Counted from the stretch's first letter, positions 36,495-44,741 are shown. The stretch is DNA of 64,000 nucleotides from Bacteroides sp. (GCA_023662825.1 JAMPIH010000004.1:62001-126000), one strand, 5' to 3'. Translations and numbers: made by a program. Notes: a model not told the origin generated them from the letters alone.

Positions 36495-37607
36495 TTAAAA
36501 AAGTTCGCGGTAAACTTCGCGGATTTCGTCTTCGCTCAGGGGAACGTAGTTGTTGTTGAGCAGACGCTGCTGGGTTTCCAGCACCGCCTTGGCGAATCCG
36601 GCCACTTCCTCTTCCTTCATGCCGTAGGTGTGGAGCTGGTTTTTCTTGATGAGTTTGCCCAGCAGTTCGTCCAGGGCATCGTAGGGATCGCCCGTGGTGT
36701 GCAGCAGCTGTTGCAGGTAGGCGTTCAGTTCCTTGATGCGGCCGTTGGGGTTCTTCTTGTTGTAGAGGTGGAAGATGGCCGTGTAGAACTGGTAGTTGGC
36801 CTCTCCGTGGGGCACGTGGTAGTTGCCGCCCAGGGGATAGCTCAAGGCGTGAACCGCCCCCACGCCCGTGTTGCCGAACGCGATGCCGGCGAAGTTGCTG
36901 GCCATCAGCATTTCGCCCAGACGTTCGAAACGGTAGTCGGGACCCTTTTCGGCAATGCCCTGGAACACATCGATGATGATGCGCATGGCTTCCTTGCCGA
37001 GGGCTTCGGTATAGGGATTCGATTTGGGGGAAACGAACGATTCGGTGGCGTGAACCAGAGCATCGATGGCGCTGCAGGCGTAGAACTTGAAGGGAAGGCC
37101 CTTCAGCAGTTCGGGCACCAGAACGGCATCGTCGGCCACGATGGCATCGTCGGCCAGCCCCATCTTGGTGTGCAGGCTCTTGAGCTCTGCAATCGAGATG
37201 TTGGTCACTTCGCTGCCCGTGCCGCAGGTGGTGGGCAGGATCACCAGCTGTTTTTCCTTGACGATGGAAATCTTGCGCAGGAAAGCGTCGGTTACGTTCT
37301 CAACGCCCTTGAGCGCGAACACCTTGCAAATGTCGATAACGGTACCGCCGCCCACGGCAATCACACGGTCGTAGTCAACCTTCTTGGCTTCCTTCAGGAT
37401 GGCGTTCATCATTTCGTCCGAAGGCTCGCCCGCGCCGTACTTTTCCTGAAAGATAAAGGTACAGGGCAGGTTGAGCGACTTCATGAAAGGTTCATAGATG
37501 AACTCATTGGTCACCACCAAGTCTTTGGCACCCAAATTGAATTCCTTGGCGAATTCGCCGAAGTGCTCGAATTGACTCAAACGAGTCTTTAACTTGAATA
37601 ATTGCAT
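36495..37607 (-). CDS. 4hbD: 4-hydroxybutyrate dehydrogenase (iron-type ADH)
   Basis: A 370-residue group III (iron-containing) alcohol dehydrogenase. The NAD loop VGGGTVID is at 86-93, a second glycine-rich GTGSEVTN follows, and metal ligands include the His in VHALSYPLGGNYHVPHGEAN. It reduces succinate semialdehyde to 4-hydroxybutyrate with NADH. The specific substrate is inferred from the operon: the CoA-transferase, dehydratase and sucD flank it. It is 6 bases downstream of the CoA-transferase gene. Confidence 0.92.
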   Translation of the reverse strand: MQLFKLKTRLSQFEHFGEFAKEFNLGAKDLVVTNEFIYEPFMKSLNLPCTFIFQEKYGAGEPSDEMMNAILKEAKKVDYDRVIAVGGGTVIDICKVFALKGVENVTDAFLRKISIVKEKQLVILPTTCGTGSEVTNISIAELKSLHTKMGLADDAIVADDAVLVPELLKGLPFKFYACSAIDALVHATESFVSPKSNPYTEALGKEAMRIIIDVFQGIAEKGPDYRFERLGEMLMASNFAGIAFGNTGVGAVHALSYPLGGNYHVPHGEANYQFYTAIFHLYNKKNPNGRIKELNAYLQQLLHTTGDPYDALDELLGKLIKKNQLHTYGMKEEEVAGFAKAVLETQQRLLNNNYVPLSEDEIREVYRELF

Positions 37608-37613
37608 GATGTA

Positions 37614-38900
37614 TTAGTTTTTAAATCTTTTCCTGTATTCTTCTTCCAGCATGGGGCGGAAGTCGGGATGGGCGATGGCGATAAGGCGCTTGGCGCGATC
37701 CTTAAGGCTGGCCCCCTTGAGTTTGGCCACGCCGTATTCGGTCACCACGTAATCCACATCGTTGCGCAAGGTCGTTACCGCGCCGCCCTGCTTGAGGAAG
37801 GGCATGATGCGGGAAGCCGTTCCCTTGGCCGCCGTGCTGGGCATGGCCATGATGGAACGTCCGCCTTTCGACCAGGCCGCGCCCCTTACATAATCGACCT
37901 GACCGCCGGTGCCGCTGAACTGCTTCAGCCCCATGGCCTCGCTGGCCACCTGTCCCATCAAGTCCACCTCGATGCAGGAGTTGATGGACACCAGATTGTC
38001 GTTCTGGCTGATGACGCGCGGGTCGTTGACCCAGTCCACGGGGCGCATCTCCACACTGGGGTTGTTGTTGGCGAAGTCGTAGAGTTCCTTGGTTCCCATA
38101 AGGAAGGTGGCCACCAGCTTGCCGGGCATGAAGTTCTTGCCCTTGCCGTTGATGACGCCCTTATGAACCAAGTCCACCACGCCGCTGGAAAACATTTCGG
38201 TGTGGATGCCGAGGTCTTTCTTGTCGCCGAGGGCCATCAAGACCGCATCGGGAATACCGCCGATACCGAGCTGGAGGGTGTCGCAGTCCTTTACGATCGA
38301 GGCGCAGTTCTTGCCGATGGCGATTTCCACATCGGTAATCTTGGCCGGAGGCAGCACGGGAATGGGGCCGCCGGTTTCCACGATATAGGTAAAATCCTTG
38401 ATGTTCATGAAGTTGTCGCCGGGAATGTAGGGCATGTTGGGGTTCATTTCGGCAATGATCACCTTGGAGCGCCGGGCGGCGGGCAAGGTGTAGTCGCAGG
38501 AAATACCGAAGCTGCAGTTACCTTTCTCGTCGGGACAGGAAACCACGCAGACCGTTACATCGGGCTTGAAGGATTCGTCGAACCAGGCCGGAACATCCGA
38601 GAAGTGAAGGGGTACGAAGTCGCCCCTGTCTTCGGCTACGGCGGCACGCGAGTTACCGGCAACGAAGTTGGTTACGTGGCGGAAATGCCCTTCGGTTTCG
38701 GGCGTCAAGTGACAGTCGCTCATAATGGTGAACATATGGAAGATTTCCACACCGTGGAGACGATCCTTCTGTTTAACCATTTCGGAGGGAACGACCTGGG
38801 GCGCGCCGGCGGCATGGCCGAACACCACCTTGTCGTTGTCTTTGATCGCTTTAACCGCTTCTTCCACGGTCACGAAGTTTCCTTCTTTTTTCAAATCCAT
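37614..38900 (-). CDS. 4-hydroxybutyrate CoA-transferase
   Basis: A 428-residue acetyl-CoA hydrolase/transferase family (AbfT/Cat2-type) enzyme. It carries the LGIGGIPDAVL stretch, the catalytic-Glu motif GIHTEMFSSGVVDL and the late VTEYGVAKLKG. It moves CoA from acetyl-CoA or butyryl-CoA to 4-hydroxybutyrate, producing the dehydratase substrate. It lies 14 bases downstream of the NifU-like gene. A simple acetate-specific transferase is possible by family, but the neighbours make 4-hydroxybutyrate the likely substrate. Confidence 0.92.
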   Translation of the reverse strand: MDLKKEGNFVTVEEAVKAIKDNDKVVFGHAAGAPQVVPSEMVKQKDRLHGVEIFHMFTIMSDCHLTPETEGHFRHVTNFVAGNSRAAVAEDRGDFVPLHFSDVPAWFDESFKPDVTVCVVSCPDEKGNCSFGISCDYTLPAARRSKVIIAEMNPNMPYIPGDNFMNIKDFTYIVETGGPIPVLPPAKITDVEIAIGKNCASIVKDCDTLQLGIGGIPDAVLMALGDKKDLGIHTEMFSSGVVDLVHKGVINGKGKNFMPGKLVATFLMGTKELYDFANNNPSVEMRPVDWVNDPRVISQNDNLVSINSCIEVDLMGQVASEAMGLKQFSGTGGQVDYVRGAAWSKGGRSIMAMPSTAAKGTASRIMPFLKQGGAVTTLRNDVDYVVTEYGVAKLKGASLKDRAKRLIAIAHPDFRPMLEEEYRKRFKN

Positions 38901-38914
38901 GATTATGATGTGTT

Positions 38915-39208
38915 TTATTTTTTTCCGTGCATCAATGTCTTGGCAAAGGCCAAGAGTTCCGGATCGGTCTCGTTGATAAGGTACACCCGTCCGGTTTCAG
39001 GAAGTTCTTCCCTGAGTGTCTTTTCGATCACCTCTTCCAGGGTGATCTGCGCCGCCGGGCAAGTCCGGCACGCGCCCTGGAAAACCAAGCCCACATCCCT
39101 GCCCTTGATTTCCTTGATGCGGATGTCTCCGCCGTGATTCAATAAAGAAGGACGGATCCGCTCTTCGATTAAAGAGCGAACCCGGCCTTCGAATTCAGTG
39201 TTGTCCAC
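38915..39208 (-). CDS. NifU C-terminal-domain Fe-S scaffold protein
   Basis: A 97-residue NifU-like protein. The family signature is present: GDIRIKEIKG, then the Cys pair CRTC in FQGACRTCPAAQ (residues 47 and 50) and a helical end. It can hold a transient Fe-S cluster. Its place between the dehydratase and CoA-transferase genes, 5 bases after the dehydratase, suggests it serves the oxygen-sensitive [4Fe-4S] cluster of that dehydratase. This dedication is inferred from position; the protein itself could also serve other clients. Confidence 0.92.
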   Translation of the reverse strand: MDNTEFEGRVRSLIEERIRPSLLNHGGDIRIKEIKGRDVGLVFQGACRTCPAAQITLEEVIEKTLREELPETGRVYLINETDPELLAFAKTLMHGKK

Positions 39209-39213
39209 AGAAC

Positions 39214-40698
39214 CTATTTTTTAGCGGGCTTTGCGGGCCAGTTGTCTTTGGATACATCCACCTTGGCGATCTTGCGGGCCAGTTCCTTCTTGGCCTCGAG
39301 GTTGCCTTGACGGGCAATCATGATACGCTGCGCCTGGGGCGAACCGGCTCCGTGTAGGGATTCGGTGCGGTAACCTACGGCAGCCGTACCCAGGGTCATG
39401 TTTTCGATCAAGCGGAGAACACGCATCCTGTTTTCGGTATCGGCACCGGTGGCACCCTTGAAGAACTTCTTGACATAGGCACCGGTTTCCTTGGAACGCA
39501 AATCCTGTTCGGAGGGCATGGTAACCATCAGACCGCCGGCGATGTCTTCGGCCAGGCGGGCGATTTCGTAGGGATAACGGGTAACGTTCTGCTTGCAGAC
39601 GTTGGCCAACAGCAAGTCGATCTGGTAGTTGCCGGCAGGCATCTTGACCCCTTCGGCCGAGCAGGCGATACCGCAGGCGTAGAGGGTTTCGTTCAGGTGA
39701 ATCATTTCGATGAGCTTGTCCTTGATGTGGCTGGCCTTGGGTACGCCGTTGTAGTCGGCGGCCAAAGCGGCGGCACCGATCAACACGTCGCCGACACCCA
39801 CCTTGCAGCCACCGTAGGACTGACGGTGATAGCCGGCGAAGCGTTCCACCATCATGCCGGCGAACTGGTATTCCTTGCACATGAAGATACGTTCGTTGGG
39901 TACGAACACGTCGTCGAACACCACCAAGGCTTCGTGACCGCCGAACTGGGAGTTACCGAGGTCGATTTCGGCATTGGGTTCCATCTTGCGGGTGTCGCAG
40001 GACTGACGACCGTAAATCATAAACACGCCCTTGGCATCGGACGGGATGGCGAAGGAAACGGCATAGTCCTTGTCTTCCTCACGCATGGCGATGGTAGGCA
40101 TGATAAGGTGTTCGTGGCTGTTGATGGCACCGGTCTGGTGGGCCTTGGCACCGCGAACCACGATACCGTCGGGACGTACTTCAGTGATGTGTACGAACAA
40201 ATCGGGGTCTTCCTGCTGCGAGGGAGCCAGGCCACGGTCGCCCTTGGGGTCGGTCATGGCACCGTCAACGGTAAGGTCGTTCTTCTGAACGAACTTCATG
40301 TATTCGGTAAAGCGTTTGTGGTATTCGGTACCGAGGGCCTTGTCCATTTCGTAGGTGGTGGAGAAAATGGCGTTGAACGCGTCCATGCCCACGCAACGTT
40401 GGAAGCAGGCGGCCGTTTTCTGACCCATAAGACGCTGCATCTTAACCTTCTTGATCAGGTCTTCGGTGTTCTGGTGCAGGTGGCAGAAACGGTTCACCTT
40501 TTCGCCGATAAGGGGCGAATAGGCCGTCATCAGGTCTTCGTATTCCTTCTTCTGGGCCAGTTCGTAGGTCATGGCCACCGAATTCAGGGAAGGACGGATA
40601 ACGGGGTGGTTTACAGGGTCTTTAACTCTTTCTCCAAACATATAGACCTTCAGGTCCATCTTCTGGAGGCTCTTGATGTACTCTTCAGCTGTCATCAT
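39214..40698 (-). CDS. abfD: 4-hydroxybutyryl-CoA dehydratase / vinylacetyl-CoA isomerase
   Basis: A 494-residue FAD and [4Fe-4S] enzyme that dehydrates 4-hydroxybutyryl-CoA to crotonyl-CoA. All four cluster ligands of the Clostridium aminobutyricum enzyme can be placed: C-x3-C in ACFQRC (about residues 98 and 102) and H-x6-C in GYHRQSYGGC. The start at 40698 (MMTAEEYIKS) matches the family N-terminus; a Met 3 bases later is equally possible, and the frame upstream is unlike the family. It is the first gene of the operon and has an unusually long leader with a well-formed promoter at 40968-40998. Confidence 0.94.
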   Translation of the reverse strand: MMTAEEYIKSLQKMDLKVYMFGERVKDPVNHPVIRPSLNSVAMTYELAQKKEYEDLMTAYSPLIGEKVNRFCHLHQNTEDLIKKVKMQRLMGQKTAACFQRCVGMDAFNAIFSTTYEMDKALGTEYHKRFTEYMKFVQKNDLTVDGAMTDPKGDRGLAPSQQEDPDLFVHITEVRPDGIVVRGAKAHQTGAINSHEHLIMPTIAMREEDKDYAVSFAIPSDAKGVFMIYGRQSCDTRKMEPNAEIDLGNSQFGGHEALVVFDDVFVPNERIFMCKEYQFAGMMVERFAGYHRQSYGGCKVGVGDVLIGAAALAADYNGVPKASHIKDKLIEMIHLNETLYACGIACSAEGVKMPAGNYQIDLLLANVCKQNVTRYPYEIARLAEDIAGGLMVTMPSEQDLRSKETGAYVKKFFKGATGADTENRMRVLRLIENMTLGTAAVGYRTESLHGAGSPQAQRIMIARQGNLEAKKELARKIAKVDVSKDNWPAKPAKK

Positions 40699-41031
40699 GG
40701 CGGTATTCTTTTTAAGGTTTATGTTTTTTTGTTTGCGTTCCAATCACCCCAGGTAAAACAAAACGCCCCGAACATGCACGTTGCTCTGTTCCTACTGTGC
40801 GGCTTCTGTAATAAGGGCCGCTCATTGTTGTTAAGCTGCTGTCCAAGGCGTTGTGCGCCGGTCGAAGACCAACGCGGTTACATACGTGTTTTGTCTTTCC
40901 TGCAGTGTGTTGTTTGCGGAAAATCGGCCTCTGAACAAGTTCAGCGCCTTATTTTTCCAAAGCGAGGCAAAGTTAGCAAATTTTTGCAGACAACCAAACG
41001 GAATATTTGCCGAAAGATCCGGGGCGGAAAA
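40699..41031 (-). promoter_or_regulatory. Promoter and about 260-nt leader of the abfD operon
   Basis: On the minus strand TTTG (40995-40998) and TAACTTTG (40968-40975) are 19 bases apart, an excellent consensus match. Transcription should start near 40961, which leaves about 260 untranslated bases before abfD. The leader begins with a hairpin GGC-nn-CTGAAC-nn-GTTCAG-n-GCC (40926-40948) and holds GC-rich segments further on, but I cannot match it to a known riboswitch. No convincing short open frame is evident. Confidence 0.65.
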
Positions 41032-41790
41032 CTACTCGGAATACCCTCCCCTGTCGATCCTCCGCTGCAGGTCGATAAAGCGTTCCTCGCCGTTCATCAA
41101 AAACGCAAGGCGGCAGTCCCTATAGACCGTGAAACGTTTAAAGCACACCTCCACATTCACTTCCCCAGGCTTGCTTTCGGACCACTCGCTCTTAGCCGAC
41201 CTTCCCTGATAGGACTTTCCCTTATTGTGCAAGATGAAGTTTCCCAATTCAGGCCTGTTGTCGGATTTCCCCTCCTCAACCGGCACGACGAAGCGAATGG
41301 TGGTTTTCCCTCCTCCGTTCGAAAAAAACGTCATGTAAGGAACGGTGGTATCAACGGCGGGGCGAGGGCGGACGGTGGCTTTTTCGTAGTCGGCCTGAGC
41401 CTTGGCATAAGCCCCGACGCCGAATTCCCCGGAAAACCACGTCGCATTTCCCCTCTCCATATTGAAGAAACCTTGATCTTCGCCGTTCAGCGTAAACGAC
41501 AGGGCGCAATCGTTAAACTCGGTGAACTTCTCAAAGCTCACCTTCAGGGTGGTCTTGCCCTGGGCGGTCCTGTCCGCCATCGAAACCCGCTGCGCCTTAT
41601 AGGACTTCCCGTTATTGTGGAATACGAAGTTTTCTATCCTGAGTGCACGCGAATCTCCCCTATCCTCATCCGGCACGGAAATCCAGAAGGTGGTCTTTCC
41701 ATGCGCGTTCGTCATCTTGATCATTTCGGGTCTGGCGAATACCGGAACCGACAAAAGGGCGATCCCGAGGGAAAATATCAACTTTTTCAT
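41032..41790 (-). CDS. Exported protein with a duplicated domain of unknown function
   Basis: A 252-residue protein with a signal peptide (about 1-19, ending VFA). It consists of two homologous halves of about 85 residues. Each runs GKTT(F/I) ... NF(V/I)(F/L)HN(N/K)GKSY ... (K/E)V(S/C)F(E/K)(K/R)FT ... C(A/R)L(S/A)F ... NGE. The halves lie at about residues 31-115 and 160-245, joined by an Ala/Pro-containing linker. I do not recognise the family. Beta-rich periplasmic or surface-exposed structure is likely. It has its own promoter upstream (41848-41879). Confidence 0.75.
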   Translation of the reverse strand: MKKLIFSLGIALLSVPVFARPEMIKMTNAHGKTTFWISVPDEDRGDSRALRIENFVFHNNGKSYKAQRVSMADRTAQGKTTLKVSFEKFTEFNDCALSFTLNGEDQGFFNMERGNATWFSGEFGVGAYAKAQADYEKATVRPRPAVDTTVPYMTFFSNGGGKTTIRFVVPVEEGKSDNRPELGNFILHNKGKSYQGRSAKSEWSESKPGEVNVEVCFKRFTVYRDCRLAFLMNGEERFIDLQRRIDRGGYSE

Positions 41791-41847
41791 AGTCTTTGGT
41801 TTTTAGGTTTGTACTCGAAATTATAAATATAGTTTTTTTACTGATGG

Positions 41848-41879
41848 CAAATATATTAATAATTTTTTATTGACACAAA
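41848..41879 (-). promoter_or_regulatory. Promoter of the duplicated-domain protein
   Basis: On the minus strand TTTG (41876-41879) and TATATTTG (41848-41855) are 20 bases apart. Predicted start of transcription is near 41841, giving a leader of about 50 bases. Confidence 0.65.
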
Positions 41880-41904
41880 AAGCGATACAAAAAGCGGGGC
41901 GAGA

Positions 41905-41962
41905 ATTTCAACCTGGCGTGCAAAAGTGGTCAAAAAAATTTCTACTTGGCGTGCAAAATGGG
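41905..41962. repeat. Two direct repeats upstream of dinB
   Basis: Two 25-base copies (41905-41929 and 41938-41962) share CTGGCGTGCAAAA/TTGGCGTGCAAAA and most flanking bases (about 21 of 25 identical), with starts 33 bases apart, close to three helical turns. Just to the left ACAAAAAGCG is also repeated with a 12-base period. They lie between the divergent promoters of dinB and the duplicated-domain gene and look like regulator sites. Confidence 0.6.
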
Positions 41963-41991
41963 CCGTAAGGCATCCTATGGCGTTTATATCG

Positions 41992-41999
41992 TACATTTG
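41992..41999 (+). promoter_or_regulatory. -7 box of dinB (leaderless transcript predicted)
   Basis: TACATTTG ends 5 bases before the ATG at 42005. Transcription normally starts about 6-8 bases after such a box, so the mRNA would begin at or next to the start codon. Confidence 0.55.
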
Positions 42000-42004
42000 C
42001 GCCC

Positions 42005-43090
42005 ATGCCGGAGCGTAAGATCATACACATCGATATGGATGCCTTCTATGCGTCCATCGAGCAGCGGGACCATCCCGAACTGCGGGGGAAGCCCATTGCC
42101 GTGGGGCATGAGGGACCCCGCGGCGTGGTGGCGACCGCCAGCTACGAGGCCCGGAAGTATGGCGTGCACTCGGCCTTGTCGTCCACACGGGCCAAGCGGC
42201 TCTGTCCGGACTTGATTTTCGTGCCCACGCGCTTCGAGGTCTATAAGGCCGTCTCGATGCAGATCCGGGATATTTTTCACGACTATACGGAATTGGTGGA
42301 GCCGCTCTCGCTCGACGAAGCCTTTCTCGACGTCTCTTCCGCACCTTCGGCCACCTTGCTTGCGCAAGAAATCAAATCCCGCATCTTTCAGGAAACCGGT
42401 CTTACGGCCTCGGCCGGCATCTCGATAAACAAAATGTTGGCCAAGATAGCCTCCGACTACCGGAAGCCAGACGGCCTGTTCGTGATTCCGCCCAAGCAAA
42501 TCGAGGCGTTTGTGGCCACACTGCCCATTGAGAAATTTTTCGGTATCGGAGAGGTTACGGCAAAGCGGATGCATCGCCTGGGAATCCACACGGGCGCCGA
42601 CCTGCGGCAATGGAGCGAACTATCGCTCATTCAGGAATTCGGAAAGATGGGACGCGCCTACTACGGCTATGCGCGGGGCATCGACGAACGGGCGGTGGAA
42701 CCCAACCGCATCCGTAAATCCATAGGAGCCGAGGAAACCTTTGCCGAAGACACCGACAGCCGGGAACGCCTGCTCGAAGAACTGACCGCCATCTGCAAGG
42801 AGGTGTGGAACCGCCTTTCCAAACACGGGTTCAAGGGAAAGACGGTGGTGCTGAAAGTGAAGTTCTCGGACTTCCGACAGATTACCCGCTCGAAAACTTT
42901 GCCTTTTACCGTTGATTCACCCGAATTATTGCAAAAGGTGGCCGAGGAACTCTTGGACACCGTCGATTACAAGGAAAGCAAGATCCGCCTGATAGGCGTT
43001 ACCGTAGGCAATGCCGCTACCCCGCAACCAACCATTGCCGGAACGCAGTTGCGACTGAAGTTCGAAGGGGAACGTGAACAAATCCTATGA
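42005..43090 (+). CDS. dinB: DNA polymerase IV (Y-family)
   Basis: A 361-residue translesion polymerase. The N-terminal IIHIDMDAFYASIEQRD contains the first catalytic Asp residues, and SLDEAFLDVS at about 101-110 holds the second Asp-Glu pair. The thumb helix-hairpin-helix FFGIGEVTAKRMHRLGI and the little-finger region follow. Length is normal. No C-terminal clamp-binding motif is obvious. It is convergent with the MATE gene. Direct repeats upstream may bind its damage-response regulator. Confidence 0.95.
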   Translation: MPERKIIHIDMDAFYASIEQRDHPELRGKPIAVGHEGPRGVVATASYEARKYGVHSALSSTRAKRLCPDLIFVPTRFEVYKAVSMQIRDIFHDYTELVEPLSLDEAFLDVSSAPSATLLAQEIKSRIFQETGLTASAGISINKMLAKIASDYRKPDGLFVIPPKQIEAFVATLPIEKFFGIGEVTAKRMHRLGIHTGADLRQWSELSLIQEFGKMGRAYYGYARGIDERAVEPNRIRKSIGAEETFAEDTDSRERLLEELTAICKEVWNRLSKHGFKGKTVVLKVKFSDFRQITRSKTLPFTVDSPELLQKVAEELLDTVDYKESKIRLIGVTVGNAATPQPTIAGTQLRLKFEGEREQIL

Positions 43091-43137
43091 GCGGGAAGCG
43101 GTCCCCGTGCAATCATCCTCTTTCCAACAATCTCCCG

Positions 43138-44520
43138 TCAAGACAACACCTTCGTTTTCTGATCTTTGAAAAATAAGAAATCGAGCCCGATAATCACCAA
43201 AGTAAGAAATTCGGAGGCGGGAACAGCCAACCAAATGCCCGGAACACCTATGTAGCGCGGCAACAGCAGGAATGCCGGCACCACGAACAGCATGCCCCGC
43301 AGCAAAGTGAACAAGGTGGCCCTGTTCGCTTTCTCTATACTTTGATAGTAACCTATAAACGCGATGTTGAGCGCGAAAAAGATTCCGCACAGGGCGAACT
43401 TGGGTAATCCCGCACAGGCCAACGCATAGGCTTCTGTATCGGAAGACAGGAACAGGGACGTGATGCCTTTCGCGCCCGCCGCCACCCCTACGGTAACGGC
43501 AAGACCGCAAAGCAAGGCCGCCGCCAATGCCGTCCGCAGCGATTTCCTGACCCTTGTAACCGCACCCGCCCCGTAATTGTAGCTGATGATGGGCTGCACC
43601 GATTGCGCCACCGCGTTACTGATTGAAAAAATAACGGGAAACAGATAGCAGGCGATACTGAACGCCGCCACTCCATCCTCTCCCAGCGTGTTGATAAACA
43701 CGTAGTTCCCTGTAAGTATAGTCACCGACATGGCCAGCTCCCCCAACAAGGTGGCGAAGCCTATCTTGACCATATAGGCGGTGTTGCGCAAAGTCAGCAG
43801 CAAACTCGTAAGCGACATCTTGAGGCGGTAGAACGCAAGCGTTTTCGAGAATCCGAAAAAGTAAACCAACACCATCACGCCCCCCAGCATACAACTTATC
43901 GAAGTGGCGATGGCGGCTCCTTTCACCCCCATCCCCAAGAGAAAGACAAAAATATAATCGAGTCCTATATTGAACACCGCCGACACCACGTTGCACATCA
44001 TCGCATAACGCGGGGAACCGTCGAGCCTTATCAGCAACAGCCCCACGCATTCGACAAGCAGGAACACCATGCCGGGCAATATCCACAGCAGATAGCTTAC
44101 CGCCTGATGACGCAACACTTCACTGCATCCCAGCAGGCTCACCGTCCGAACCGGAAACATCAGGCAGAGGGAAACGACAATAAGCGTGATGAAACTTCCC
44201 ACCAAAAAAGCCTGTGTACCGATGATGTTGGCCGCCTTGAATTCCTTGTTGGCAAGGCGTATGCCGGCGATAACGGAGGCTCCAATGCCGAACATCAGCC
44301 CCAGTCCGGTAATCACCATCCAGAGCGGCGCCACGATATTCACGGCGGCGATGCCGCCGGCGCCCACGCCTCGCCCCACGAACACGCCGTCGATAATGGT
44401 AAGCAGTGCATTGAACACCATGCCGACCAATGTCGGGAAAAACATCTTCCGGAACAAGACGGGAATATTCCCGTTGCCGAAATCAAGGCTGTCGCGTTTC
44501 AGGTTCCTGTCTTTTTTCAT
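43138..44520 (-). CDS. MATE-family efflux transporter
   Basis: A 460-residue membrane protein with about twelve helices in two similar halves, typical of MATE (DinF/NorM-related) exporters driven by Na+ or H+. N-terminal features include FRKMFFPTLVGMVFNALLTIIDGVFVGRGVG and the second half has QSVQPIISYNYGAG. It likely expels cationic drugs or lipid-linked compounds. Its leader holds a terminator-like hairpin (44545-44590), so premature termination may regulate it. Confidence 0.92.
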   Translation of the reverse strand: MKKDRNLKRDSLDFGNGNIPVLFRKMFFPTLVGMVFNALLTIIDGVFVGRGVGAGGIAAVNIVAPLWMVITGLGLMFGIGASVIAGIRLANKEFKAANIIGTQAFLVGSFITLIVVSLCLMFPVRTVSLLGCSEVLRHQAVSYLLWILPGMVFLLVECVGLLLIRLDGSPRYAMMCNVVSAVFNIGLDYIFVFLLGMGVKGAAIATSISCMLGGVMVLVYFFGFSKTLAFYRLKMSLTSLLLTLRNTAYMVKIGFATLLGELAMSVTILTGNYVFINTLGEDGVAAFSIACYLFPVIFSISNAVAQSVQPIISYNYGAGAVTRVRKSLRTALAAALLCGLAVTVGVAAGAKGITSLFLSSDTEAYALACAGLPKFALCGIFFALNIAFIGYYQSIEKANRATLFTLLRGMLFVVPAFLLLPRYIGVPGIWLAVPASEFLTLVIIGLDFLFFKDQKTKVLS

Positions 44521-44544
44521 TTTCTGACTACGGTATCGTTAAAC

Positions 44545-44590
44545 AAAAAAGCCGGACAAGAAACCAGGCGCCCCCGACATCTTATCCGGC
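44545..44590 (-). promoter_or_regulatory. Terminator-like hairpin in the MATE gene leader
   Basis: On the minus strand the stem GCCGGATAAG pairs with CTTGTCCGGC (one G-U pair) around a 20-base loop and is followed by six T. It lies 25 bases before the MATE ATG and downstream of a -7 box TATCTTTG (44629-44636). It therefore looks like an attenuator, or the terminator of a small RNA of roughly 75 nt. Confidence 0.55.
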
Positions 44591-44654
44591 AATTGCGGCG
44601 GACGACCGCTTGCCTCCGATGAGCGACACAAAGATACGAATAAGCTGAGAGCAG

Positions 44655-44685
44655 AGCCAACCGAAAGCTTGCTTTCAAGTTGGCT
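44655..44685. repeat. Nested intergenic hairpin
   Basis: AGCCAAC (44655-44661) pairs with GTTGGCT (44679-44685), enclosing GAAAG-CTTG-CTTTC (44663-44676). To its right GAGGCGGAGTATCTTCGGCG can form a further small stem. The structure lies between the MATE promoter and the gene at 44767 and has no T-run, so it is not a simple terminator. It has the look of a dispersed intergenic palindrome; only one copy is in this window. Confidence 0.55.
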
Positions 44686-44733
44686 TTGCCGAGGCGGAGT
44701 ATCTTCGGCGAAGTCAAAGATAGTCAAAAATGC

Positions 44734-44741
44734 TAACTTCG
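44734..44741 (+). promoter_or_regulatory. -7 box of the NTF2-like gene
   Basis: TAACTTCG fits the C-containing variant of the -7 consensus used repeatedly in this window, 25 bases before the ATG at 44767. Confidence 0.45.

Noticed and set aside
35115..38900. Long plus-strand frames (454 and about 500 codons) opposite sucD, 4hbD and the CoA-transferase
   Set aside because: They mirror strong minus-strand enzymes, have no own promoters, and their translations are typical antisense composition.
39697..41826. A 709-codon open frame on the plus strand antisense to the abfD region
   Set aside because: It is antisense to abfD and the duplicated-domain gene, both with clear family or promoter evidence. 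Its translation is low-complexity His/Gly/Val-rich, as expected of a reverse-strand shadow in GC-rich DNA.
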